Source of the DNA: Solirubrum puertoriconensis
GTDB lineage: Bacteria > Bacteroidota > Bacteroidia > Cytophagales > Hymenobacteraceae
Assembly: GCF_001483135.1 (NCBI RefSeq)
Contig: NZ_LNAL01000005.1
Coordinates: 1-64,000 of the forward strand
Direction: 5' to 3'
DNA length: 64,000 bases
The number at the start of each line of letters is the position of its first letter. Position 1 is the stretch's first letter. The notes beneath the pieces were generated by a model. The model ran no database searches and had not been told where the DNA came from. It worked only from the letters and a program-made list of their open reading frames with translations. Shown in pieces: positions 34,094 to 43,175 of the stretch. A program made the translations under genes and the position numbers.

Positions 34094-34813
34094 ATGGAAC
34101 GGCCTTTTATCATTTCCTATTTCGCCTTGCGCCGGACAGTAGGCTGGCTGGGCATCGCCTTTCCCCTTGTTTTGATCCTGGGTTCCGTAACGCTGAGCAA
34201 TTGCGAGTGGCCCGACATCCAAAGCTCGATCAGCGGGTACTACCATACGGTCATGCGCGACGTATTCGTCGGCACGCTGTGCATCGTGGCCTTCTTCCTG
34301 TTTGCCTACCGGGCGTATTCCCCGTGGGATGCGGTGGCGGGTCGGGCCGCCAGCGTGTTTGCCTTGGGCGTGGCTTTCTTTCCCACCACGCTAGAACCAC
34401 CCTACACCGTATGCACCCGCCTGCCCCTTGCCCCGGCGCCCTGGGTGGGGACCGTGCATTACATCTGCGCGGCCCTGTTGTTTACCATCTTTACCCTCTT
34501 CTCGCTCGTGCTCTTCACCAGAACGGATCACTACGTCACGCCAAGCAAGCGCATCCGCAATGGCGTCTACCGAGGTTGCGGCACCGTAATGGCGGCTTGC
34601 ATTGCCCTGCTCACTGCTTACTTTTTACTTGACGAACCCGCCGCGCTTCGGCCGTATAAGCCGGTGTTCTGGCTTGAAGGCATTGCCCTGATCAGCTTCG
34701 GGATTTCCTGGCTAACCAAGGGGGAGTTTCTGTTTCCGGATAGTGAGCAGGAGGCAGCCGCCAAGCGATCCGCCATCGCCTCGGCCGCTAAGCAGCTCCC
34801 GCAAGCCAGCTAG
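34094..34813 (+). CDS. Multi-pass membrane protein (DUF998-like)
   Basis: A 239-residue integral membrane protein with about six hydrophobic helices (VGWLGIAFPLVLILGSVTL, then FVGTLCIVAFFLFAYRAYS, then AASVFALGVAFFPTTL, then YICAALLFTIFTLFSLVLFT, then MAACIALLTAYFLLDE, then WLEGIALISFGISWLT). The loop SSISGYYHTVMRDVFVG is typical of a family often annotated as DUF998-like. No catalytic residues are evident. The cytoplasmic C-terminal tail is Ala/Ser-rich. It stands alone, with long gaps on both sides. Confidence 0.72.
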   Translation: MERPFIISYFALRRTVGWLGIAFPLVLILGSVTLSNCEWPDIQSSISGYYHTVMRDVFVGTLCIVAFFLFAYRAYSPWDAVAGRAASVFALGVAFFPTTLEPPYTVCTRLPLAPAPWVGTVHYICAALLFTIFTLFSLVLFTRTDHYVTPSKRIRNGVYRGCGTVMAACIALLTAYFLLDEPAALRPYKPVFWLEGIALISFGISWLTKGEFLFPDSEQEAAAKRSAIASAAKQLPQAS

Positions 34814-35462
34814 TATTACGGGGCCCGCTGTCCGAGCGAGGAGCGGCTTAAGCTTAGCCGTATACTCGCCCGTACCGGCGGGGCGACCCGCGGCCAGGTT
34901 CGCTGATGGGGCGCTTCAATTCTCGACCATTCCCCAGCTGAAATGGGCGCTCGTGGGGCTGCCGGTTTGCCTCACGGTGGCCAGGTGCCCCTGCCGCAGC
35001 CCCTGAGCATGCGCCGTACGTACTGGTACTTGCCCCTGGGGAAGCGGCAGTGCACTTGCCGGTCAAGCCTTCCCGCCGCCCAGGCTTTGTATAGGCGTGA
35101 AACCATCCTGCGCCGCTGACTTCCCGCGCCGGCACCCGGCCAGCAGGGCTTCGTCAACGGCAGTACTGGATATCGTTATTTGGCATCAAGGCACGCAAGT
35201 AACATAACCCTGCACTTAGGCTTGCCCGCTCAGATACCTTAGCGGCTGCACTCGCTTAAACTTAATTTCCAATGGAGCGGGATGGAAGCGTCACGCCGGC
35301 CAGGCAAAGCTCGACAGTAAATTCTGTGGACTAAGGGGGAATAGCTTGGAGGCTGCTGCCAACTGGTGATAGCTTTGCCGGCTACAATACTCCTTGGGAT
35401 TCTAGCAGTTATTGCTTTTGTCCTGGCCTTCTCCCCCTTGGACGTGGCACTCCACTAGCTGC
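34814..35462. other. Long intergenic region before the first giant surface protein
   Basis: About 650 bases with no credible gene. A run near 35000-35100 could be the remains of a small reading frame but matches nothing known. The last 250 bases are less GC-rich and presumably contain the promoter of the T9SS protein. Confidence 0.4.
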
Positions 35463-38400
35463 ATGAAGCACCGATACTCTCCTGACCGACGCGGGCTGCG
35501 CGCCGGGTTACGCATGGCTGGCTTACATTACTTGGCTTTACCAGCCCGACCACCTGTTACTGCGGCTGTTCTGTGGCTGGTCCTGCTGCTAGCCGGGCCC
35601 GTCGGGGCCCAAACCACCACTACCACCAACTTTGCCTACACGGGCTCTGTCCAGTCGTATACCGTGCCGGCCGGAGTAACCACGTTGAGCGTAGTAGCCT
35701 ACGGGGCCGGCGGGAGCACGTTTGGATCCGCCAGCAATTTCAGCGTAGGCGGCAGCGTAACAGCCACGGTGACCGTCACGCCCGGTGAAGTCCTGGGGGT
35801 GGTAGTGGGCGGCTTTCCGGCCAACTACGCTTCGGGAACCTTGGCGGGCGGCTACAACGGCGGGGGCAGCGCCACCGCGGACGGCGCCGGGGGCGGGGCC
35901 ACCGACCTGCGCCGCGCCGCGGCCGCCGGCGCTACCGGCGACTACCTCAGCAGTCGTAACGCGCTGCTGGTAGCCGGCGGGGGCGGAGGCAGCTCCAACG
36001 GTTACTCAAACAACAACAACTTCACCGGCGGGAGCGGCGGCAGCCCCAACGGCGGCAACGGCTCGGGCAGCACCACCTACCAGGGCTACGGAGCTACGCA
36101 AACCGGGCCCGGAGCCGGCCCCTCGGCAAGCTTCAACGGCGTCAACGCCACCGGGGGCACCGGCCGCAGCGGCGGCGGAGGCGGCTACTACGGGGGCGGC
36201 GGCTCTAGCCGCGCGAGCATATTTTCTCCGGGCAGCCCCAGCGCCGGAGGCGGCTCGTCGTGGGCCATGCCCGGTAGCAGCAGCGTCAGCTACGGCGTTG
36301 CATCGGCTGCCGGCAATGGCTCCATGACCATCATTGCGACGCTGCCGGCGCCCACCGTCGCAACGGCCGCCGCTACCGGCGTGACCAGCGTACGGGCCGT
36401 GCTGGGCGGCAACGTCTCCAATGCTGGCGCAAGCCCCGTAACCGCCCGCGGCGTGGTGTACAGCAGCACGGACAACACGCCGGCCATCGGCGAGGCGGGC
36501 GTAATGCAAGACGCCAACGCTACGGCTGGCTCCGGTGCCTTTTCCGAAACTATTCAAGGCCTGACAGGTGGCACTACCTACTACGTACGGGCCTACGCTA
36601 CTAATGCGCAGGGCACGGCCTACGGCAGCACCCTAAGCTTCACGACGGTAGCGGCGCTGGGCACTACGACCTCCCAGGTCAACGTGAGCTGCAACGGGGG
36701 GAGCAACGGCTCGGCTACCGTGAATGTAAGCGGCGGCGTCACCCCCTACGCGTACTCTTGGAGCCCGAGCGGCGGCACCGCGGCCACGGCCACGGGCCTG
36801 AGGGCCGGCTCCTACACCGTGACCATCAGCGACGCCGGGGGCGCTTCCATCACGCGCAGCTTTACCATTCTTCAGCCGCCGTCGTTTATGATCAGCACCG
36901 CGCAATTCAACGTCAGCTGCCCCGGCGGTAGCAATGGTGCCGCTGCGGTTTCGGTAAGTGGAGGCACGGCTCCCTACACCTACAGCTGGAGCCCGAGCGG
37001 GGGCACCGGCCACACCGCTTCCAACCGCCCCGCCGGTACGTACACCGTGACCATCACCGACGCCAACGGCTGCACCACTACCCGCAGCTTTACCATCACG
37101 CAGCCTTCAGCGCTGAGCGCGTCGACCGTAGTGACCAACGTGGCCTGCTTTGGCGGTAATAACGGCGCCATAAACCTGACGCCCAGCGGCGGTACCGCAC
37201 CCTACACCTTTAACTGGGGCGGCGGCGTGACCACGGAGGACCGCACGGGGCTTTCGGCCGGCACCTACACCGTGGTCATTACCGATGCCAATGGTTGCCA
37301 GTTTAGCCACAGTGCCACCGTAGGCCAGCCGACCAGCCCCATCAGCGGCACCACCGTGGTAAGGAACGTAGCCTGCTTCGGCGGCTCGAATGGATCGATC
37401 AACCTGACGCCCACGGGTGGCACCGGGCCCTACACCTATAACTGGGGGAGCGTGAGCACCGAAGACCGCACCAGTCTGGTAGCTGGCACCTACACCGTCA
37501 CTATCACCGACGCCAACGGATGCACGGGCACGGTCAGCGCCACGGTTACGCAGCCGCCGGCGCCCGTGTCGGGCACTACGGTGGTCACAAACATTGCTTG
37601 CTTCGGCGGCAGTACCGGGTCGATCAACCTTACTCCTACGGGCGGTACGCCGCCCTACACCTTTAACTGGGGCAGCAGCGTGACCACCGAAGATCGTACC
37701 GGTCTGCCGGCCGGTAACTACCTCGTTGTCATCACCGATGCCAACAGCTGCACGGGCACCGTGACGGCTACGGTAACGCAGCCCGCCGCGGCTTTGACGG
37801 CTACCCTGTTCTCACAAACCCACGTGAGCTGCAACGGCGGCGCCACCGGCGCGGCCACCGTGAGTGTGACGGGGGGCACGGCCCCCTATACCTACTCGTG
37901 GAGCCCCAGCGGCGGTACTGCGGCCACGGCCTCGAACCTGACCGCCGGCACCTACACCGTGACAGTGACCGATGCCAACGGCTGCACGGCCCAACAGAGC
38001 TTCCTCCTCACGCAGCCGTCAGCGGTGAATACCTCCACGGTGGTCACGAACATTGCCTGCTTTGGCGGCAATACCGGAGTTATCAACCTGAGTCCCTTTG
38101 GCGGCACTCCGCCCTACACCTTCAACTGGGGCGGCGGCGTGACCACGGAGGACCGCACGGGCCTGGTTGCCGGCACCTACACCGTCACCATCACCGACGC
38201 CAACAACTGTACCGCCACCCGCAGCTATACCGTAAACCAGCCGTCGGCGCCGCTGACCACCACCGGCTCGCAAACCGACGTGACAACCTTCGGGGGCGCC
38301 GACGGTACGGCCACGGTGACCGCCGCGGGCGGGGAGCCCTACAACGGCTACTACTACAGCTGGGCCCGCCTCTCGGCCCCGGCCCAGAGTCTTAATCAGT

Positions 38401-41400
38401 CCACGGCCACGGCTACGGGTCTGAGCGCGGGCACTTACCGCGCCACCGTCTTCGACGGCAACAGCTGCACCACCACCCGCGACTTCACCATCACGCAGCC
38501 CACGGCCACCACGCTGACGGCCGTAGCCCCCAACCCCGGCGGGCTGGGGCAAAGCATCAGTCTGACGGGCACCAGCCTGAGCAACCCCACGGCCCTCACG
38601 GTCAACGGCGCCAATGCCCTGACCGGCATTCTCAGCAACACCGGCAGCAGCCTGGTAGTGCGCGTGCCCCTGACGGCTACGGCCTCGGGCACCGTGAGCA
38701 TTACCACGGCCAGCGGCTCGGCGAGCCTGCCCTTTACGCTGCTGCCCGCGCCGGGCAACGCGCTGGCGCTGGACGGCGCCAATGACTACGTGCGCGTGCC
38801 GGACCACAGCAGCCTGGACTTTGGCAACGGCAACTTCACGGTGGAGGCCTGGGTGCTGAAGCAGACCAACTCGAGCGGCTACACGCACTCGACAGCCCCC
38901 GGGGGCAAGTGGAACACCGGCGCCACCCTCGGCACCAACGAATGGCTGCTGCAAACCACCACCGACGGCAATAACAACATTCCGTCGTTCTGGGTAGAAA
39001 GCGGCACCACCATCCACACGGTAAACGCCACCACCGCCATGAGCCTGGGCCGCTGGTACCACCTGGCCGGCGTGCGCTCCGGCAACAGCCTGCTGATCTA
39101 CGTGGACGGCGTGCAGCAAGGCGCCACGACCATTCCGGCCAACATGGCCGTCAACAACATCACGGGCCGCGACCTGCTGCTGGGCGCCATCGGCAACAAC
39201 ACCGCCAACGGCGCCGGATTCTTTGCCAACGTCCGCCTCGACGAGCTGCGCATCTGGAACGTGGCCCGCTCGGCGGCCGAGCTGCAGGCCGGAATGGTGG
39301 GTACGGTAGCGGCTACAGAGTCCGGACTGGTGGCCTACTACAACTTCGACGCGGGCACTGCCGGCGGTGACAACACCACCCGCACGGCCCTCTACGACCT
39401 GAGCAGCAACGCCAACCACGGCACGCTTACCAACTTCAGCCTGAGCAGCGGCAACACCGCCTCCAACTGGGTGGAAAGCTACGCCCTGGTGGTGCCCGCC
39501 GCCACGGCGGCCTCGGCCCGCACCGCCACCGGCTTTACGGCCAACTGGACGGCGCCCGCCCTGGGTACGGTGAATACCTACTCGGTAGACGTAGCAACCA
39601 ACGCGGCCTTTACCGCCAACCTGACCACGCGCAGCGTTACGGCCCCGGCTACCAGCGTAACGCTTACGGGCCTGGCCGCCAATACCGTCTACTACTACCG
39701 GGTACGGGCTGATAAGACCTCGGTAAGCGGCCAGGGCGCTTACTCCAACCCCGTGCCGGTGTGCGCGCCACCCGTAGCTCTGGTCCGGAACGCCAGCGTG
39801 ACGCTGGACGCCAACGGCAACGCCACCGTGACGGCCTCGTCCGTGAACAACGGCAGCACCGCCAACTGCGGTCCGGCGCCGGCCAGTGCGCTGAGCGTAT
39901 CGCGTAGCGCCTTCACCTGCGCCGATGCGGTACCGGCCACCGTGGCCGGCGCGCTGAGCTTCAACGCCACAAACCAGTACGTAGCCATTCCGGCTACGGC
40001 TACCGTGCCGCTGGGCAACAGCAGCTACACTATCGAAGCCTGGATCAAGCCTACGCAGATGGGCAACTACGGCATTATCGGCTGGGGCAATTACGGCACC
40101 ACGAACCAGGTAAATGCCCTGCGCCTCTATTCAGGTGGCCTCAACAACTACTGGTGGGCCAATGACTTACTGGCTCCCACGGCCAACCTGACCGGCGCTT
40201 GGCACCACGTGGCCGCCACCTTCGACGGCACCACCCGCACCCTCTACCTCGACGGCGTGGCCATCGGCTCGGACACGCCCACGGGCCACGCCGTGCCGAA
40301 CGCCAACAACCTGCGCATCGGCTCGACCAACAACGGGGAGTACTTCCCCGGCAGCATCGACGAGGTACGGGTGTGGAACGTAGCCCGCACGGCCGCTGAG
40401 CTTAACGCGGCTAAGGGCGCGGGACTGCCCGGCGGCACCACCGGCTTGGTGGCCTACTACCGCCTCAACGAGGGGAGCGCTCTGACCACGGCCGATGCCA
40501 CCGGCAACGCCGCCAACCAAGGGACGCTCACCAACGGCCCCACCTGGGCCACCGACGCGCCCTCGGTAGTGAACGGCGTGCCTGTGACGCTGACTGTTAC
40601 CGACGCTGGCGGTAACACCGCCACGGCGCCGGCCATTGTGGCCGTAACGGTACCCGCTACACCCACGACCACCTGGAACGGCAACGCCAGCACGGCCTGG
40701 GTTAACTGCGCCAACTGGAGCTTCGGCAAGGCGCCCGATGCAACCACCAACGCGGTGGTACCGGGCAGCCTGACCCGCTACCCCGTTCTGCCGACCGGCT
40801 CGTTAACCGTAAAGGACCTGACCATAAACACCGGGGGCAGCCTCACGGTCAATAGCGGCGCTACGCTGCAAGTAAGCGGCAACTTCGTTAACAACGGCAC
40901 TGCTACGCTGAGCGGCACCGTCGCCTTCGTGGGCAGCGCGGCTACCCAGACGCTGAGCAGCGGCGAAAGCTTTACCACCGTCTTGGTAAATAAGCCTGCC
41001 GGAACCGTGCAGCTGGCCCAGAACCTGACCATCAACTCCGCCCTGACCATGAGCAGCGGCACGCTCACGACCACCGACGACTACCGGGTAAACCTGGGCG
41101 GCGCGGCTACGCTGAGCGAGAGCAGCGCCGGTTATGTGCAAGGCAAAGTAGCGGTAGTTCGAGCCCTGTTGCCGGGCACGGCGCAGGCTTTTGGCGGGAT
41201 AGGGCTTACCCTGACACCGGCTGTCGGCTCGGTGGCACCCGGTACTACGGTGGTCACGCGCGTAACGGGCACGGCCCTAACGGGTGCGGGTAGCAGCGTC
41301 AGCATCCGGCGCTACTTCGACATCGAACCAACCACCAACGCCGGCCTGGACGTGACGATGAACTTTGCCTACTTCGACCACGAGCTCAACGGCATCCCGG

Positions 41401-42074
41401 CCGCCAACCTGGCGCTGTTCAAGTCGGAAACGGGCCTGGCCGGCCCCTGGGCCAGGCAGGCGCCCATCACGCTGGCGCCCAACCAGGTAAGCAAAACGGG
41501 CATCACCAGCTTCTCGGTCTGGACGCTGGGCAATGCCGCCAACCCCCTGCCCGTGGAGCTGACGGCCTTCACGGCCACGCCGATAGGTACCACCGTCCGC
41601 CTGGACTGGGCCACGGCCACGGAGCGAAACAGCGCCGCCTTCGTGGTGGAGCGCAGTTTGGATGGGCAGGCGTTTGCCCCGCTGGGCACGGTGCCGGCGG
41701 CTGGCAACAGCAGCAGCCTGCGCCGCTACGGGTGGGTGGATGGACCGGACCTGCCCGGCGCCGCCGTGCTGTACTACCGCCTGCGCCAGGTGGATCTGGA
41801 CGGCACGCTCAACTACTCGCCCGTGCGTGCGGTAACCCAGGCTGGCCTCGCTACAAGCCGTCTGGTGCTGACACCCAACCCGGCGCGGACCACCCGCCTC
41901 TCCGGCGCGGCCGCCGGCGCGCCGGTACAGGTGTACGACGCTGTGGGCCGCCTGGTGCTAAGTGCTACGGCTGACGCCACGGGTACCGCCCGCCTAATGT
42001 TGCCCGCGGGCTGCCCCACGGGCGTATACGTGGTCCGCTCCGGGGCCCAAGCGGTACGCTTGGTCGTGGAGTAG
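35463..42074 (+). CDS. Giant T9SS-exported multidomain surface protein with SprB repeats
   Basis: A 2203-residue secreted protein. A signal peptide near residue 30-50 (AAVLWLVLLLAGPVGAQ) is followed by a glycine-rich domain (to about 36330) and an Fn3-like domain. Eight SprB-type repeats of about 75 residues then lie at 36654-38505, each with VxCFGGxxGxInLxxxGGTxPYTYxW. An IPT/TIG-like domain (38507-38750), a LamG/concanavalin-like domain (38755-39480), an Fn3 domain and a HYR-like domain follow; a second LamG is nested inside the last (39950-40560). A beta-helix-like segment, then the type A T9SS sorting domain ends the protein (PNPARTTRLS, then LPAGCPTGVYVV). It should be exported by T9SS to the surface, where it probably acts as an adhesin or glycan-binding protein. 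ATG 35463 is chosen ahead of the signal peptide. Confidence 0.9.
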   Translation: MKHRYSPDRRGLRAGLRMAGLHYLALPARPPVTAAVLWLVLLLAGPVGAQTTTTTNFAYTGSVQSYTVPAGVTTLSVVAYGAGGSTFGSASNFSVGGSVTATVTVTPGEVLGVVVGGFPANYASGTLAGGYNGGGSATADGAGGGATDLRRAAAAGATGDYLSSRNALLVAGGGGGSSNGYSNNNNFTGGSGGSPNGGNGSGSTTYQGYGATQTGPGAGPSASFNGVNATGGTGRSGGGGGYYGGGGSSRASIFSPGSPSAGGGSSWAMPGSSSVSYGVASAAGNGSMTIIATLPAPTVATAAATGVTSVRAVLGGNVSNAGASPVTARGVVYSSTDNTPAIGEAGVMQDANATAGSGAFSETIQGLTGGTTYYVRAYATNAQGTAYGSTLSFTTVAALGTTTSQVNVSCNGGSNGSATVNVSGGVTPYAYSWSPSGGTAATATGLRAGSYTVTISDAGGASITRSFTILQPPSFMISTAQFNVSCPGGSNGAAAVSVSGGTAPYTYSWSPSGGTGHTASNRPAGTYTVTITDANGCTTTRSFTITQPSALSASTVVTNVACFGGNNGAINLTPSGGTAPYTFNWGGGVTTEDRTGLSAGTYTVVITDANGCQFSHSATVGQPTSPISGTTVVRNVACFGGSNGSINLTPTGGTGPYTYNWGSVSTEDRTSLVAGTYTVTITDANGCTGTVSATVTQPPAPVSGTTVVTNIACFGGSTGSINLTPTGGTPPYTFNWGSSVTTEDRTGLPAGNYLVVITDANSCTGTVTATVTQPAAALTATLFSQTHVSCNGGATGAATVSVTGGTAPYTYSWSPSGGTAATASNLTAGTYTVTVTDANGCTAQQSFLLTQPSAVNTSTVVTNIACFGGNTGVINLSPFGGTPPYTFNWGGGVTTEDRTGLVAGTYTVTITDANNCTATRSYTVNQPSAPLTTTGSQTDVTTFGGADGTATVTAAGGEPYNGYYYSWARLSAPAQSLNQSTATATGLSAGTYRATVFDGNSCTTTRDFTITQPTATTLTAVAPNPGGLGQSISLTGTSLSNPTALTVNGANALTGILSNTGSSLVVRVPLTATASGTVSITTASGSASLPFTLLPAPGNALALDGANDYVRVPDHSSLDFGNGNFTVEAWVLKQTNSSGYTHSTAPGGKWNTGATLGTNEWLLQTTTDGNNNIPSFWVESGTTIHTVNATTAMSLGRWYHLAGVRSGNSLLIYVDGVQQGATTIPANMAVNNITGRDLLLGAIGNNTANGAGFFANVRLDELRIWNVARSAAELQAGMVGTVAATESGLVAYYNFDAGTAGGDNTTRTALYDLSSNANHGTLTNFSLSSGNTASNWVESYALVVPAATAASARTATGFTANWTAPALGTVNTYSVDVATNAAFTANLTTRSVTAPATSVTLTGLAANTVYYYRVRADKTSVSGQGAYSNPVPVCAPPVALVRNASVTLDANGNATVTASSVNNGSTANCGPAPASALSVSRSAFTCADAVPATVAGALSFNATNQYVAIPATATVPLGNSSYTIEAWIKPTQMGNYGIIGWGNYGTTNQVNALRLYSGGLNNYWWANDLLAPTANLTGAWHHVAATFDGTTRTLYLDGVAIGSDTPTGHAVPNANNLRIGSTNNGEYFPGSIDEVRVWNVARTAAELNAAKGAGLPGGTTGLVAYYRLNEGSALTTADATGNAANQGTLTNGPTWATDAPSVVNGVPVTLTVTDAGGNTATAPAIVAVTVPATPTTTWNGNASTAWVNCANWSFGKAPDATTNAVVPGSLTRYPVLPTGSLTVKDLTINTGGSLTVNSGATLQVSGNFVNNGTATLSGTVAFVGSAATQTLSSGESFTTVLVNKPAGTVQLAQNLTINSALTMSSGTLTTTDDYRVNLGGAATLSESSAGYVQGKVAVVRALLPGTAQAFGGIGLTLTPAVGSVAPGTTVVTRVTGTALTGAGSSVSIRRYFDIEPTTNAGLDVTMNFAYFDHELNGIPAANLALFKSETGLAGPWARQAPITLAPNQVSKTGITSFSVWTLGNAANPLPVELTAFTATPIGTTVRLDWATATERNSAAFVVERSLDGQAFAPLGTVPAAGNSSSLRRYGWVDGPDLPGAAVLYYRLRQVDLDGTLNYSPVRAVTQAGLATSRLVLTPNPARTTRLSGAAAGAPVQVYDAVGRLVLSATADATGTARLMLPAGCPTGVYVVRSGAQAVRLVVE
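36654..38505 (+). repeat. Tandem SprB-type repeats (coding)
   Basis: About eight in-frame units of roughly 220-230 bases inside the giant surface protein, starting near 36654, 36885, 37107, 37335, 37560, 37790, 38020 and 38250. Units 3-5 and 7 share the VxNxACFGG start and NWGGxVTTEDRTGL centre, and units 1, 2 and 6 the SWSPSGGTAAT centre. Two alternating subtypes therefore exist, suggesting duplication of blocks. Confidence 0.8.
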
Positions 42075-42077
42075 CCC

Positions 42078-42148
42078 AGCTTGTAACCCCTAACCAAACG
42101 GGCCCCGGCAAGGATTGCCGGGGCCCGTTTGGTTAGGGGTTACAAGCT
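42078..42148 (+). terminator. Very long perfect hairpin after the giant surface gene
   Basis: Arms of 33 bases (42078-42110 and 42116-42148) are exact reverse complements with a 5-base loop (AGGAT). It starts four bases after the stop codon. The inner part is GC-rich (GGGCCCCGGCA), as in factor-independent terminators, but no U tract follows, and the length is far beyond normal need. It may also protect the 3' end of the long mRNA. Confidence 0.75.
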
Positions 42149-42363
42149 TGATGGACCCTCGTAATAAGGATAGCGTAGGAGTAAGAATAGAGATTGCCCA
42201 TCAAGGCCGTGGTGACGGGTTAGGACTAATTGGGGGCAACTTAGAAAACAGGGCGGAATTATAACATGATCAACAACTATGTTCTATTATTTATTTAAAT
42301 TGTTATAACATCAACTATCCCCACCGGTTGAATCCAATCACACACCATAAACACCTAACTACG

Positions 42364-42885
42364 ATGAAGCCAAGACTATTACCCCAACTTGCCATCTTAG
42401 TTTTCGCCGGGCTGCTCCTGGCGGGCTGCCAGCAGGAAGCCGTCGAGCCTCGCGCAGAGATTCACACCCAAACCGCCGATGCCAAGGGACAGAGCCGCAC
42501 TTATACCGCTCACCTGTCTGGGGACGAAGAAGTACCCGCCGTTCCCACCAACGCTACGGGTCAGGCCATCTTTCACCTAAGCAAAGACGGCACGTCCATC
42601 AGTTATAAGTTAATTGTTGCCAACATCGGCAGCGTCCGCTTCGGCCACCTGCACCTGGCCCCGCGCGGCGCCAACGGCCCGGTGGTAGTCGATCTGGTGG
42701 GCCGCACCGAGCCCAGCCCGCAGGGTGTGATTGCCGAAGGAGTAATCACCAGCGCCTCGCTGCGGGGCCCGCTGCTGGGACAGCCCATCTCGGCCTTGCT
42801 GGCAGCCCTCGAAGCCGGGAATATTTACACCAACGTGCATTCGGACGAATACCCCGGCGGGGAAATCCGCGGTCAGGTTCGCTAG
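42364..42885 (+). CDS. CHRD-domain lipoprotein
   Basis: A 173-residue lipoprotein (signal LAILVFAGLLLAGC, lipobox LAGC at Cys21). Residues about 48-170 are one CHRD domain: YTAHLSGDEEVPAVPTNATG, then FGHLHLAPRGANGPVVVDL, and a final IYTNVHSDEYPGGEIRGQVR, which carries the conserved histidines of the family. CHRD proteins are surface or periplasmic; the bacterial role is unknown. ATG 42364 is preferred over an upstream ATG-less extension to 42328. It follows an AT-rich promoter-like stretch (42240-42320) and stands between the two giant T9SS genes. Confidence 0.88.
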   Translation: MKPRLLPQLAILVFAGLLLAGCQQEAVEPRAEIHTQTADAKGQSRTYTAHLSGDEEVPAVPTNATGQAIFHLSKDGTSISYKLIVANIGSVRFGHLHLAPRGANGPVVVDLVGRTEPSPQGVIAEGVITSASLRGPLLGQPISALLAALEAGNIYTNVHSDEYPGGEIRGQVR

Positions 42886-43116
42886 CTTGGCCCGGCAGAT
42901 TCCGGCCCGAAAACCAATTTTGGCACGCCCGGCCTCAGCGCCGGTCTTGTCCTTTGCCTTGGCGTCAGCAACAGCACAAGCAGGGCACCTACCTGATCGG
43001 AAGCTTCGGATACGAGGAGCTGGGGTACCGAGCGTCCACCAAATAGCCTTCCTCGCCCGAAGTTGCGCAGGAACTGGAACACCTGCACCGTTCCGTCCAA
43101 AGCTAAAATCTTAAAC

Positions 43117-43156
43117 GCCGAGGAGGACCGGGGCTTGGGCTCCAATCCTCCTCGGC
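43117..43156 (-). terminator. Terminator of the second giant surface gene
   Basis: GCCGAGGAGGA (43117-43127) pairs with TCCTCCTCGGC (43146-43156) over 11 bases with an 18-base loop. On the minus strand the stem is followed by GTTTAAGATTTT, and lies 20 bases beyond the stop codon of the 43176 gene. Confidence 0.72.
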
Positions 43157-43175
43157 TTGTTAGTTCAGCTAAGAG

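Noticed and set aside
36654-38505. Regular repeats considered as a CRISPR array
   Set aside because: Units are about 225 bases, in frame and code for SprB domains; there are no short repeats with unique spacers.
38019-39419. 466-residue frame opposite the giant surface protein
   Set aside because: Antisense shadow caused by GC-rich repeated codons; the plus strand has clear domains.
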